From positions 97,765-161,764 of the forward strand of contig JADKBL010000006.1 of assembly GCA_016718875.1 (NCBI GenBank): 64,000 nt of DNA. The letters run 5' to 3'. Under the pieces are notes generated by a model, which had not been told where the DNA came from, made no database searches, and saw only the letters and a list, made by a program, of their open reading frames with translations. Source of the stretch: Bacteroidota bacterium (GTDB lineage Bacteria; Bacteroidota; Bacteroidia; Bacteroidales; VadinHA17). This document shows, piece after piece, positions 57,370-64,000 of the stretch (the stretch's first letter is position 1; every line of letters starts with the position of its first letter). The position numbers were made by a program, and so were the translations under genes.

Positions 57370-59391
57370 TGCCAGATATTTAGTACAGTTCCAAGGAAAA
57401 TTACCAGAATAAATACGATACCATAAATCACATATGCCTGAATTCTGCCATTCTGAACAAACTGAAAAAGGTTAATGAACCGTCTCAACAGGATCAATAA
57501 AGGATCGATGATTCTTGTTTCAAAAATATCGAGATAATAAGATCTGTATTCTCTTGAGGAAGGAAATATCTCCTCTCTCTGAATCTCCTGGTATCCCTTC
57601 TTTTCCGGAAGGATAAAGTTCAGGATTTTCCCGAATGATTTTGAAAATGATTTTCCTGTATACTGCATTCCTGCATCAGGAGCCTGGTAACCGCATCCCC
57701 ATGTTGATGAATATGTTTCAGACGATCCTGCTGTCAGGAATTTTCTTAAAAGGAAAACAATAAAGACTACTGCGAGGAATATTGCTGAAGCTAAACTAAT
57801 ATTATTCATTACAGATAGGTAACCTTTCATTCCGGCTATATCAGAAGGCAAACCTGAAACTGAAAATGAACTGAGGACCATCCCTGATATTCTGATAAAT
57901 ACTCCCGGGAAAAAAAGCTATAACAAGCATAAGAGCAATTATCAGGTACTGAGGCAGCAACATTATGGGTGAAACTTCCGATGGTTCATGTTTCAGCTTT
58001 TGCCTCGGTGTTCCCAGGAAGATAGTACCGAATGTTTTTGTAAAGGCAAGTATTGAGATACCTCCAACTATGCTCATTCCTGCAAAGGTCAGGATCATAA
58101 GGGTTATCTGTTCCAGACCGGCTGATTTTATTCCGGCAAGTATCCCGCAATAGATCAGAAATTCCGATATAAATCCGTTAAGCGGAGGAATTCCTCCGAT
58201 TGCAATTGCTCCGGTAAGAAAAATCAGTGAGGTTTTTGGCATCGTCTTCATTAAACCTCCCAGCTTATCCATATCACGGGTATGTGTCTGAGTGTAGACT
58301 GATCCTGCAGAATAGAAAAGAAGTGATTTGTAAAGTGAATGGTTCAGAACATGCAGAAGGGCACCGGCAAATCCAAAGAATTCAAGCACATAATTATTAC
58401 TTGCAATACCGATCATTCCCAGCCCGATACCTATGCCAATAATTCCAATATTTTCTATGGTGCAGTATGCAAGCATCCTCTTGAAATCCCTGTGGACTGC
58501 TGCATTCATTATTCCGAATATGGCAGTAAGCAATGAAAGTGTTATAATAATTTCACCCAGGATCACCATGTCAGATTTCAGAAAGGTCACTGTTCTTATA
58601 ATTCCATAAATACCCATTTTGACAATGACTCCCGACATTACCCCTGATACATGTGAAGGCGCGGCCGGGTGAGCCACTGGCAGCCATGTATGCAGACCGA
58701 GAAATCCTGCCTTAAGACCGAAACCTGCAAAAAACAGCAGGAATAACCAGATGTTGGGATTATAGCTGAAGAATGTTCCTATTCCCTTAAAATCAAATGT
58801 CCCCGTTTTAAAATATACCCAGATGAATGCCACTGTTAACAGAACGACACTGATGTGCATCTGTACCAGGTAATTAACGCCAGCTTTCAGAACTTTGGGA
58901 TTAGTATAATCAAACAAAACAAGAAACATTGATGACAGCGACATGACCTCCCAGGCAACAATGAAAGCAATACTGTGCTGTACCATACTGACAGTGATCA
59001 TTGAAGACTGGAATACAAGGTATAGCATCCAGTGGAAAGAAACCTGGGATGAGCTTACAGTATAAGTTTTAAGGTAACCTGTACCATATATAACACCTGT
59101 TATACTTGTGAAATTAATGATAAGTATAAACCATGAAGAGAGGGCATCAATCCTGAAGGGAATTTCACCAAAGAATATTCCTCCATTGATATAGTATTCA
59201 ATTCCTCCTCCTGAAAAACCCTTTATTGCCAAAAAGGAAGTTACAAAAGCTACAAGGCTTACCGAAATAATGCTTATAACTGGTTTAATTCTCTGCGGGA
59301 CAAGAGGTAGTGCAATTATCCCGGATAATAAGACTAATGCAAATGTTTTGAAAAGAAAACCAATTAATTCGCTTTCCTCATATACCATCAT
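57366..59391 (-). CDS. HyfB/NuoL-like subunit, paralogue 1, one frameshift
   Basis: First gene of the complex operon, about 675 residues when corrected. It carries the same signatures as the next gene: VAWEVMSLSSMFLVLFDYTN, VAHPAAPSHVSGVMSGVIVKMGIYGIIR, GALLHVLNHSLYKSLLFYSAGSV, and the C-terminal TWGCGYQAPDAGMQYTGKSF, proving the downstream piece belongs to it. The long frame stops at 57841. One extra base in the A7 run at 57910-57916 explains it, and the continuation is FFPGVFIRISGMVLSSFSVSG. The pieces are 57841-59391 and 57366-57881. Proton-conducting module of the membrane arm. Confidence 0.88.
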
Positions 59392-59446
59392 ATATTAATT
59401 TGGTCGTCTGTCTGATTAGAACAGGGTGCAAAGTAAATAAAAAACC

Positions 59447-59480
59447 GGCAACCTGCAACCTGCAACTCGCAACCTGCAAT
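59447..59480. repeat. GCAACCT tandem repeat
   Basis: About five near-copies of a GCAACCT unit upstream of the complex operon. It is related to the GCAACAT array at 41394-41447. Confidence 0.72.
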
Positions 59481-59483
59481 AGG

Positions 59484-59517
59484 AAATAAAAAAACTGCCG
59501 CTCATATGAACGGCAGC
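59484..59517 (-). terminator. Intrinsic terminator of the Crp-DUF6132-thioredoxin operon
   Basis: On the minus strand CTGCCG, an inner TCATATGA palindrome and CGGCAG form one stem, followed by a T7 tract (59488-59494 on the plus strand as A7). It ends the thioredoxin operon just before the complex operon's promoter region. Confidence 0.85.
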
Positions 59518-59561
59518 CTGACATTATAAAAAACTCTGTTAAGAAAACAACACTATTAGAA

Positions 59562-59657
59562 TCAGCACGGCCTGACAGCCAGTCTGAGCTTTCTCTTTTT
59601 AAGATAGTCGATAAGCTTTTTAGTCAGATACGACAGTACTATTACTGATAATAACAT
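59562..59657 (-). CDS. Possible 31-residue small membrane protein overlapping thioredoxin
   Basis: An ATG-started 31-codon frame overlaps the end of the thioredoxin gene in another frame. It encodes a short hydrophobic segment (MLLSVIVLSYLTKK) followed by a basic tail (LIDYLKKRKLRLAVRPC). The hydrophobic-then-basic design and its place before the operon terminator are suggestive, but the length makes chance likely. Confidence 0.25.
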   Translation of the reverse strand: MLLSVIVLSYLTKKLIDYLKKRKLRLAVRPC

Positions 59658-59934
59658 TTTCTAAATAGTTTGAGGTCATTACTCCGGTACCCGACCATCT
59701 GGTCGTTCCATTCTGGAAAAGCATAAGAGTTGGCACACTCTGTATCCTGTATTTACCTGCCAGATCCCTGTTCTTGTCCACATCAATATTAATAATCCGG
59801 ATCTTATCCTCCATTTTATCCTTAAGCTGCTTTAACACAGGCTTCATCATCTTGCATGGACCGCACCATTCGGCTGAAAAATCAACCAGAACCGGCACAT
59901 CACTGTTGATCAGATTATTGAAGTTACTGGTCAT
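59620..59934 (-). CDS. Thioredoxin
   Basis: A 104-residue cytosolic thioredoxin. The active site is VLVDFSAEWCGPCKMMKPVL, with IINIDVDKNRDLAGKYRI and the cis-Pro QSVPTLMLFQNG. The start overlaps the end of the DUF6132 gene by 11 bases. In the operon Crp/Fnr - DUF6132 - thioredoxin it may serve redox-responsive envelope or sulfur metabolism; this is inference from the arrangement. Confidence 0.93.
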   Translation of the reverse strand: MTSNFNNLINSDVPVLVDFSAEWCGPCKMMKPVLKQLKDKMEDKIRIINIDVDKNRDLAGKYRIQSVPTLMLFQNGTTRWSGTGVMTSNYLENVIISNSTVVSD

Positions 59935-60151
59935 ATTTCTTTTCCTTTCTGAAACTATTTATAAGGTCATGTCCAAGACTGGATACAATCCAGCCAAGGA
60001 TTCCTCCATAAAGTGTACTCAGATACCATACTGATTTAATTACACATGTACCAGATAAGCAGCCAACAAATTTCCAGTAAAGAAAACCGCCGATTGCTCC
60101 GGCAAGTGAAAATATGATTTCAGGAAGGTATTTTTTGATGAATTCTTTCAT
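59924..60151 (-). CDS. DUF6132-like small membrane protein
   Basis: A 75-residue protein with two membrane segments (about 10-28 and 40-60) separated by a GCLSGTCVIKS loop holding two Cys three residues apart. A Lys-rich tail (FRKEKKYDQ) follows. The sequence resembles DUF6132, a small family of unknown function often near regulators and thioredoxins. A longer start at 60169 is possible (MHQNTIMKEF), but the internal Met fits better. Confidence 0.75.
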   Translation of the reverse strand: MKEFIKKYLPEIIFSLAGAIGGFLYWKFVGCLSGTCVIKSVWYLSTLYGGILGWIVSSLGHDLINSFRKEKKYDQ

Positions 60152-60206
60152 GATAGTATTTTGATGCAAATTTCATTACATCAGAATACATGGTCAGTGA
60201 CTTATG

Positions 60207-60863
60207 TCACAGAAGGAACTTATTTCTTACAAGTACAGTATAATCAACTGAATTTCTTTCTGTTATAACCAGCTTTTTATTTTCAAGATTTCTGAGAAGC
60301 CTGGAAATAACTTCCCTCGAGGTATTAAGTTGTTCAGCGATATCCTGATGTGTCCCGGGAAATATTGTTTTCCCGGTTGAGCTGAACCTTTCTTCAAAAA
60401 ACCTTATCAGGCGTTCATCAAGTTTCATGAAGGCAATTGAATCGATGGTATCAAGAAGTTCATCGAAACGGTGCCTGTAGGAATACATCATATACTCTTT
60501 CCATGACTTATAGTCCGACATCCACTTTTCAGGCATATTAACAGGGATAGTCAACAGAACAGAATCCTCTTCGGCTATCATTTTTATTCTGCTCTTCTGA
60601 AGTCCCATGCAACAGGTAAGAGCCATGCTGCATATCTCTCCGCTGTTTAGGTAGTAAAGAAGCAGCTCATTGCCATCATCGGAAAGACGTACAACTCTAA
60701 GGCAGCCTGAGATTACCATCGGAAAAGACTTTATATAATCTCCCTCTGAGAGTATGCTTTCATCTGATTTTAATTCAAGAAGAGCCGAAGCCTTATCAAT
60801 CTCTGAGACCAATTCCTTCTCCAGGAAAGGAAATGTTTTCTTAATCAAATCATATTTGTCCAT
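60207..60863 (-). CDS. Crp/Fnr-family transcription regulator
   Basis: A 218-residue regulator with an N-terminal cyclic-nucleotide-type beta-roll (about 20-120, SEGDYIKSFPMVISGCLRVVRLSDDGNELLLYYLNSGEICS), a dimerisation helix and a C-terminal winged helix (HQDIAEQLNTSREVISRLLRNLENKKLVI). There is no Fnr-type N-terminal four-Cys cluster. It heads the operon with DUF6132 and thioredoxin and probably controls it; the ligand is unknown. Confidence 0.9.
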   Translation of the reverse strand: MDKYDLIKKTFPFLEKELVSEIDKASALLELKSDESILSEGDYIKSFPMVISGCLRVVRLSDDGNELLLYYLNSGEICSMALTCCMGLQKSRIKMIAEEDSVLLTIPVNMPEKWMSDYKSWKEYMMYSYRHRFDELLDTIDSIAFMKLDERLIRFFEERFSSTGKTIFPGTHQDIAEQLNTSREVISRLLRNLENKKLVITERNSVDYTVLVRNKFLL

Positions 60864-60911
60864 CCGGCTGTTTTTATCTTAAATAAATCAGATTATGTAT
60901 TTTGGCACAAA

Positions 60912-60937
60912 GGCGCAATGGCTCAATGGCGCAATGG
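60912..60937. repeat. GGCGCAATGGCTCAAT repeat
   Basis: Three near-copies of an 8-9-base GGCGCAAT / GGCTCAAT unit between the Crp/Fnr and glycosyltransferase genes. It is another member of the short G-rich intergenic repeats. Confidence 0.68.
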
Positions 60938-60957
60938 TTCACAAAGTTATATTTAAC

Positions 60958-62106
60958 TTAATAAACAGTTCCTTTTACTATTTTACTATACAATGTAATT
61001 ACGTTTTCCTTCTCCTTTTCCCAATTAAGCATATCTGAAGTTATAACTGAATTCTGCTTTAAGGTCCCGAGAAATTCATGGTTGTCCCTTAACCTGATAA
61101 TCGCATTGCGAATATCTTCAGGTGTTATATCAGAAACAGAGATTCCGCAATTATAAGAACTAACTATTTTACTGATTTCAGGTAGGTTACCGGTAATCAC
61201 AGGAATGCCTGCAGAGATATAATCAAATAACTTATTAGGAAGGCTGAATCTGTAATTAATATTCGTATCCTTTTCGAGAATGACACCTGCATCGGCTGAT
61301 TTTGTTAATCTCATCAGTTCCTTCCAGGGCATTGCAGGGAAAAACCTTATCCGGTCCGACAGACCATGTTTCTCTACAATCAATTTCAGTTCAGGTACAA
61401 CATCTCCCGAACCGGCAATAATTAGTGATACATTTTCAGTAATCCTGACTGCTTCGATAAGCTCTTCGGCACCTTTATCGATGTTGATCCCGCCTCCCTG
61501 AAGAATAAGCAACAGGCTGCTATTATTTAAATTAAGCTCCTCTCTGCTAAAAGGTACGACAGACTTTGATAAAGGTGAAAGGTTTCTTATTACAACCGGC
61601 AACATACCATACTCATTATGGTATAATTCTGCGATTGAGTCGCTTACTGTAATTACATGTTCAAGATGCGGAAAAATTCTCTTTTCAATCGATTTCCACA
61701 CCCACTTTACAAATGGTCTTCCGTTCAGTTCAGGAACACCCGTAAAATACTCATGTGAATCATAAACCAGAGGCAGACGTTTGATTTTTGAAATCAGGTA
61801 ATTAGGAAGAAGTGTATCGAGGTCGTTTGCAACAAGAATATGGAACCTGTGAAATAAAAGATAAATGAAAAGCCTGATATTAAAGAACTTGTAAAAGAGA
61901 AAACCGTTCTTAAAAAACATCCGTAACCTCTTTGTCCTGAATTGAATCTGATCATTCTCACAGCACTCCCCTCTCCTTCTTCCGATAATCGTAACATCGC
62001 ATCCCAGCTCTTTTACCACACCGGCCATTTTCAGTACCCGCTGGTCAAAACAGATGCAGTTAGTGACAGAGAAGGCGATTTTAACAAGGGGTGAGGCGGG
62101 AGGCAT
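60958..62106 (-). CDS. Glycosyltransferase family 4-like protein
   Basis: A 382-residue GT-B glycosyltransferase. The N-terminal half begins KIAFSVTNCICFDQRVLKMA and contains VYDSHEYFTGVPELNGRPFV. The C-terminal half has the donor-site region ILQGGGINIDKGAEELIEAV and SLPNKLFDYISAGIPVI, as in GT4 enzymes. Likely cytosolic, transferring a nucleotide-sugar onto a surface or lipid-linked glycan. Its first seven codons (MPPASPL) are encoded by a GGGAGGC-type repeat, so the start may have moved into that repeat. Confidence 0.87.
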   Translation of the reverse strand: MPPASPLVKIAFSVTNCICFDQRVLKMAGVVKELGCDVTIIGRRRGECCENDQIQFRTKRLRMFFKNGFLFYKFFNIRLFIYLLFHRFHILVANDLDTLLPNYLISKIKRLPLVYDSHEYFTGVPELNGRPFVKWVWKSIEKRIFPHLEHVITVSDSIAELYHNEYGMLPVVIRNLSPLSKSVVPFSREELNLNNSSLLLILQGGGINIDKGAEELIEAVRITENVSLIIAGSGDVVPELKLIVEKHGLSDRIRFFPAMPWKELMRLTKSADAGVILEKDTNINYRFSLPNKLFDYISAGIPVITGNLPEISKIVSSYNCGISVSDITPEDIRNAIIRLRDNHEFLGTLKQNSVITSDMLNWEKEKENVITLYSKIVKGTVY

Positions 62107-62118
62107 GAGGCGGGAGGT
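62086..62118. repeat. GGCGGGAGGCATGA repeat
   Basis: Two copies of a GAGGCGGGAGG unit with a GTGAGG partial copy. They overlap the glycosyltransferase start codon and the space to the next gene. Confidence 0.68.
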
Positions 62119-62122
62119 GTGT

Positions 62123-63100
62123 CTATTCTGATAGAGAATATTTTAAGATCAATGGATTCATAAACAGGCCTTTGGAATCTGTCTTATCCTGAAAGTATAA
62201 TCTTAATGAGGTATTGCCAAGATAGAACAATTCATCGTTGGCAAGTGTGCAGGTTGTAGGCAGGTTGAAAAGAGGATTTCCCTTGTCAAGTATGATCACC
62301 TCCTCTATCACTTTCATATCTGAACTCAGATTATACCTTGCCACAAACATCTCGCTTTCAGTATCTTTTGAGTTAGTAACACCAATCAGAGAACCTTTAT
62401 AGAAAACAATTCCATCAATCCCGCCGCTGCCGGTTTTACCGGGATCTCCAACAGGATATACTGATTTGCTGACTGCATCAATTATTGTGATCTGGGCACC
62501 TGCCGCTGCATAAATCAGTTTATCATCGGGCGAGACCACTATCCCGTTAACAAAGCGCAAAAGAGAATCGGGGCCGGCATATAATTCCAGCCTGCCCGAT
62601 TCAAAACTATAATTATAAATTTGGCTACCGTATGAATCAGTTATATATGAATCACCTCTGCTATCAAGTGCAATGTCATTAAATAACTGATTTACAGTAT
62701 CTTTTACGATTACTCTTTTTAAAAGCAGTTTCGAATCAATGTCATAAACATGAATTGCTGAAAAGGAAGTTTTACCGACAGTTTCATTTGAGACAACCCA
62801 TAACCTTCTCCGTTCGGCATCAACCTTCATTCCAAGTGTCTGCATTATACTGTCCTGGCCCGGAGTTACAAAATCACTCTCCCGACCATCCTCTGAAACA
62901 GCAACAATTTTTTCCTTGCCAATACTGCTCACAAAAATCTGTCGTGTAACCGGATCAAAGGTTATTCCCTCTGGAATAAGATCTTTCTCACTTAATGTAT
63001 ATTCGATAGTTGAGGTAGGTGATTCGGTGTTGCATGCGACATTTGCAAGGATAATCAACACAATACATAGCATTTTATTCAGGAAAAATTCTCTCTTCAT
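62123..63100 (-). CDS. SMP-30/gluconolactonase-like beta-propeller lipoprotein
   Basis: A 325-residue lipoprotein (lipobox ILANVAC). A six-bladed propeller follows, with repeated xxPxGIxxDPxxxxxFVS-type strands such as LIPEGITFDPVTRQIFVSSI, NDIALDSRGDSYITDS and VNGIVVSPDDKLIYAA, the SMP-30/gluconolactonase fold. The metal-site Glu and Asp are plausible but cannot be proved here. It lies 16 bases upstream of the glycosyltransferase and may be co-transcribed. Substrate unknown. Confidence 0.83.
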   Translation of the reverse strand: MKREFFLNKMLCIVLIILANVACNTESPTSTIEYTLSEKDLIPEGITFDPVTRQIFVSSIGKEKIVAVSEDGRESDFVTPGQDSIMQTLGMKVDAERRRLWVVSNETVGKTSFSAIHVYDIDSKLLLKRVIVKDTVNQLFNDIALDSRGDSYITDSYGSQIYNYSFESGRLELYAGPDSLLRFVNGIVVSPDDKLIYAAAGAQITIIDAVSKSVYPVGDPGKTGSGGIDGIVFYKGSLIGVTNSKDTESEMFVARYNLSSDMKVIEEVIILDKGNPLFNLPTTCTLANDELFYLGNTSLRLYFQDKTDSKGLFMNPLILKYSLSE

Positions 63101-63163
63101 TTCAATTATGTTTTATCTAAAGGTACAAAAGTTGCCTTAAAACAGTTGTTGAAATAGTCGGTA

Positions 63164-64000
63164 CTATCTGAAGATCTTTCTTTTATTTAGTTCACGCTGG
63201 TATTCAGCAGCATACCTGTTATGTTCCGAAAGAGTTCTTGAGAAATTATGATAACCCGAAAAGTCCGCTTTTGCCGCAAAAAAGAGATATTCGTGTTCTT
63301 CAGCATTAAGGACAGCATCAATTCCTTCAATAGACGGACAGCCTATTGGTCCGGGAGGGAATCCTCTGTACTTATAGGTATTGTAAGGTGATTCGGTCGC
63401 AAGATGTACTTTTAATACTCTGGTGATAGTAAAATCATTCATTGCAAACTTTATTGTAGGGCATGCCTGCAGTGGAATTCCTCTTTTGAGACGATTAAGG
63501 TATACACCGGCAATCTTTGGTTTTTCAGACTTCTTGGTAACCTCATCATCAATAATTGAAGCCAGGATTGAAACTTCTACCCTGGAAAGTCCCTTTTCCT
63601 TTGCTTTGGAAATACGCTGTTCATTCCAGAATTTTTCATATTCCATTAGCAATCTCTGATAAATACCTTCGCTTCCGGTATTCCAGAAAAATTCATAAGT
63701 ATCAGGTATAAAAAGAGATATGATAGTCTCCCTGCTGAAACCGTCATTCCTGTAATTAGCTTCATCGGAAAAAAAGTCCAATACCTGCACAGAATCGGTT
63801 TCGAGCTGCCTGCCGAATTTTCCTGCAAGCTGATTAAGGGTTCTGATATTATTAAATGTAATCCTTACAGGTGTCTGCCTGCCCGACCTGAGAATATTAA
63901 TAAGCTCATTAGCTGACAGAGGTTCCTTAATGATATATCTTCCGGGTTTAATGTTTTCCGGATAGCTTTTTTTATTAGCCAGCCAGTTCAGAAACTCAGG
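63164..64000 (-). CDS. mltG: Endolytic murein transglycosylase MltG, 5' part missing (window edge)
   Basis: The C-terminal 278 residues of a YceG-like lytic transglycosylase that cuts nascent glycan strands in the inner membrane's outer leaflet. The frame is open to the right edge (PGRYIIKEPLSANELINILRSGRQTPV is a LysM-like part), so the membrane anchor lies outside. The catalytic region is SILASIIDDEVTKKSEKPKIAGVYLNRLKRG, with the catalytic Glu present, followed by IPLQACPTIKFA and YNTYKYRGFPPGPIGCPSIEGIDAVLN. The usual Asp in LQSDPT is Cys here. Confidence 0.94.
   Translation of the reverse strand, partial: PEFLNWLANKKSYPENIKPGRYIIKEPLSANELINILRSGRQTPVRITFNNIRTLNQLAGKFGRQLETDSVQVLDFFSDEANYRNDGFSRETIISLFIPDTYEFFWNTGSEGIYQRLLMEYEKFWNEQRISKAKEKGLSRVEVSILASIIDDEVTKKSEKPKIAGVYLNRLKRGIPLQACPTIKFAMNDFTITRVLKVHLATESPYNTYKYRGFPPGPIGCPSIEGIDAVLNAEEHEYLFFAAKADFSGYHNFSRTLSEHNRYAAEYQRELNKRKIFR

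Noticed and set aside
50087..59391. Active group 4 [NiFe]-hydrogenase or formate hydrogenlyase
   Set aside because: The large subunit lacks both Cys pairs for Ni-Fe, the small subunit lacks the proximal cluster ligands, and no maturation or formate dehydrogenase gene is present in the window.
50087..59391. Respiratory complex I (nuo) operon
   Set aside because: There is no nuoA, nuoJ, nuoE, nuoF or nuoG. The HyfE-, HyfF- and HyfB-type subunits and the HyfB tail (WGCGY) identify the hydrogenase-related branch.
1..64000. tRNA or rRNA genes
   Set aside because: I looked in the spacers for T-loop and cloverleaf patterns and saw none; spacers are mostly under 270 bases. A tRNAscan or Rfam search would settle it.

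Overview
The window is a 64 kb, AT-rich, gene-dense chromosomal segment from a member of the Bacteroidota, most likely a Bacteroidales-type anaerobe. The signs are a secreted C25 (gingipain-type) protease with a type IX secretion C-terminal domain, TAnnTTTG promoter elements, LytS/LytTR signalling, and Bacteroidota families such as DUF4831, exported Gfo/Idh/MocA and DUF1080 proteins. I see no rRNA, tRNA, CRISPR array, transposase, integrase or phage gene.

Layout. 0-6.5 kb: a truncated LytS kinase with its LytTR regulator, an orphan permease-like protein, PepD, and a PiT / DUF47 / PiT phosphate block. 6.5-14.3 kb: cupin, a Cys/Lys/Ala-rich small exported protein, an MFS carrier, an exported thioredoxin, DUF4831, NAD(P)HX repair and a POT peptide transporter. 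14.5-19 kb: threonine operon thrA-thrC-thrH, with ThrH in the place of a homoserine kinase. 19-22.8 kb: a seven-heme NapC/NirT-type membrane cytochrome with a TlpA-like partner, DUF6599 and an exported metallo-hydrolase. 22.8-30.7 kb: a large SpoIIE-phosphatase sensor (frameshifted), the C25 protease and an HD protein. 30.8-40.6 kb: exported Gfo/Idh and DUF1080 proteins, Ldh2 dehydrogenase plus heparinase II/III, an AmrS-type radical SAM enzyme, a class IV aminotransferase and an exonuclease/GIY-YIG fusion. 40.7-50 kb: a second DUF47-PiT pair, then exported hydrolases (DPP III, M20, GGT, serine hydrolase) and AlkD. 50-59.4 kb: a seven-gene minus-strand operon for a complex I / group 4 hydrogenase-like membrane complex. 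59.5-64 kb: a Crp/Fnr - DUF6132 - thioredoxin operon, a glycosyltransferase, an SMP-30-like lipoprotein and the truncated mltG.

The most interesting locus is the 50-59.4 kb operon. It looks like group 4 [NiFe]-hydrogenase / formate hydrogenlyase (HyfB, HyfB, HyfC, HyfE, HyfF, HyfG, HyfI order), but the large subunit has lost the Cys pairs that bind Ni-Fe, and the NuoB-like subunit has lost most proximal-cluster cysteines. It keeps a ferredoxin-like domain whose four remaining Cys are exactly those needed for one [4Fe-4S] cluster. This places it with the energy-converting-hydrogenase-related (Ehr) complexes, whose substrate is unknown to me. The membrane arm has three antiporter-like subunits, two of them tandem paralogues.

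A caution affects the whole annotation. At least 14 single- or two-base frameshifts split ten genes between 22.8 and 59.4 kb, nearly all at short homopolymers, while both flanks are clean. I merged the pieces by reading continuous protein similarity across the breaks. They look more like consensus errors than real decay, but that cannot be settled from one sequence. Intergenic spaces also carry many short, G-rich, near-tandem repeats of several different units, usually at gene ends.
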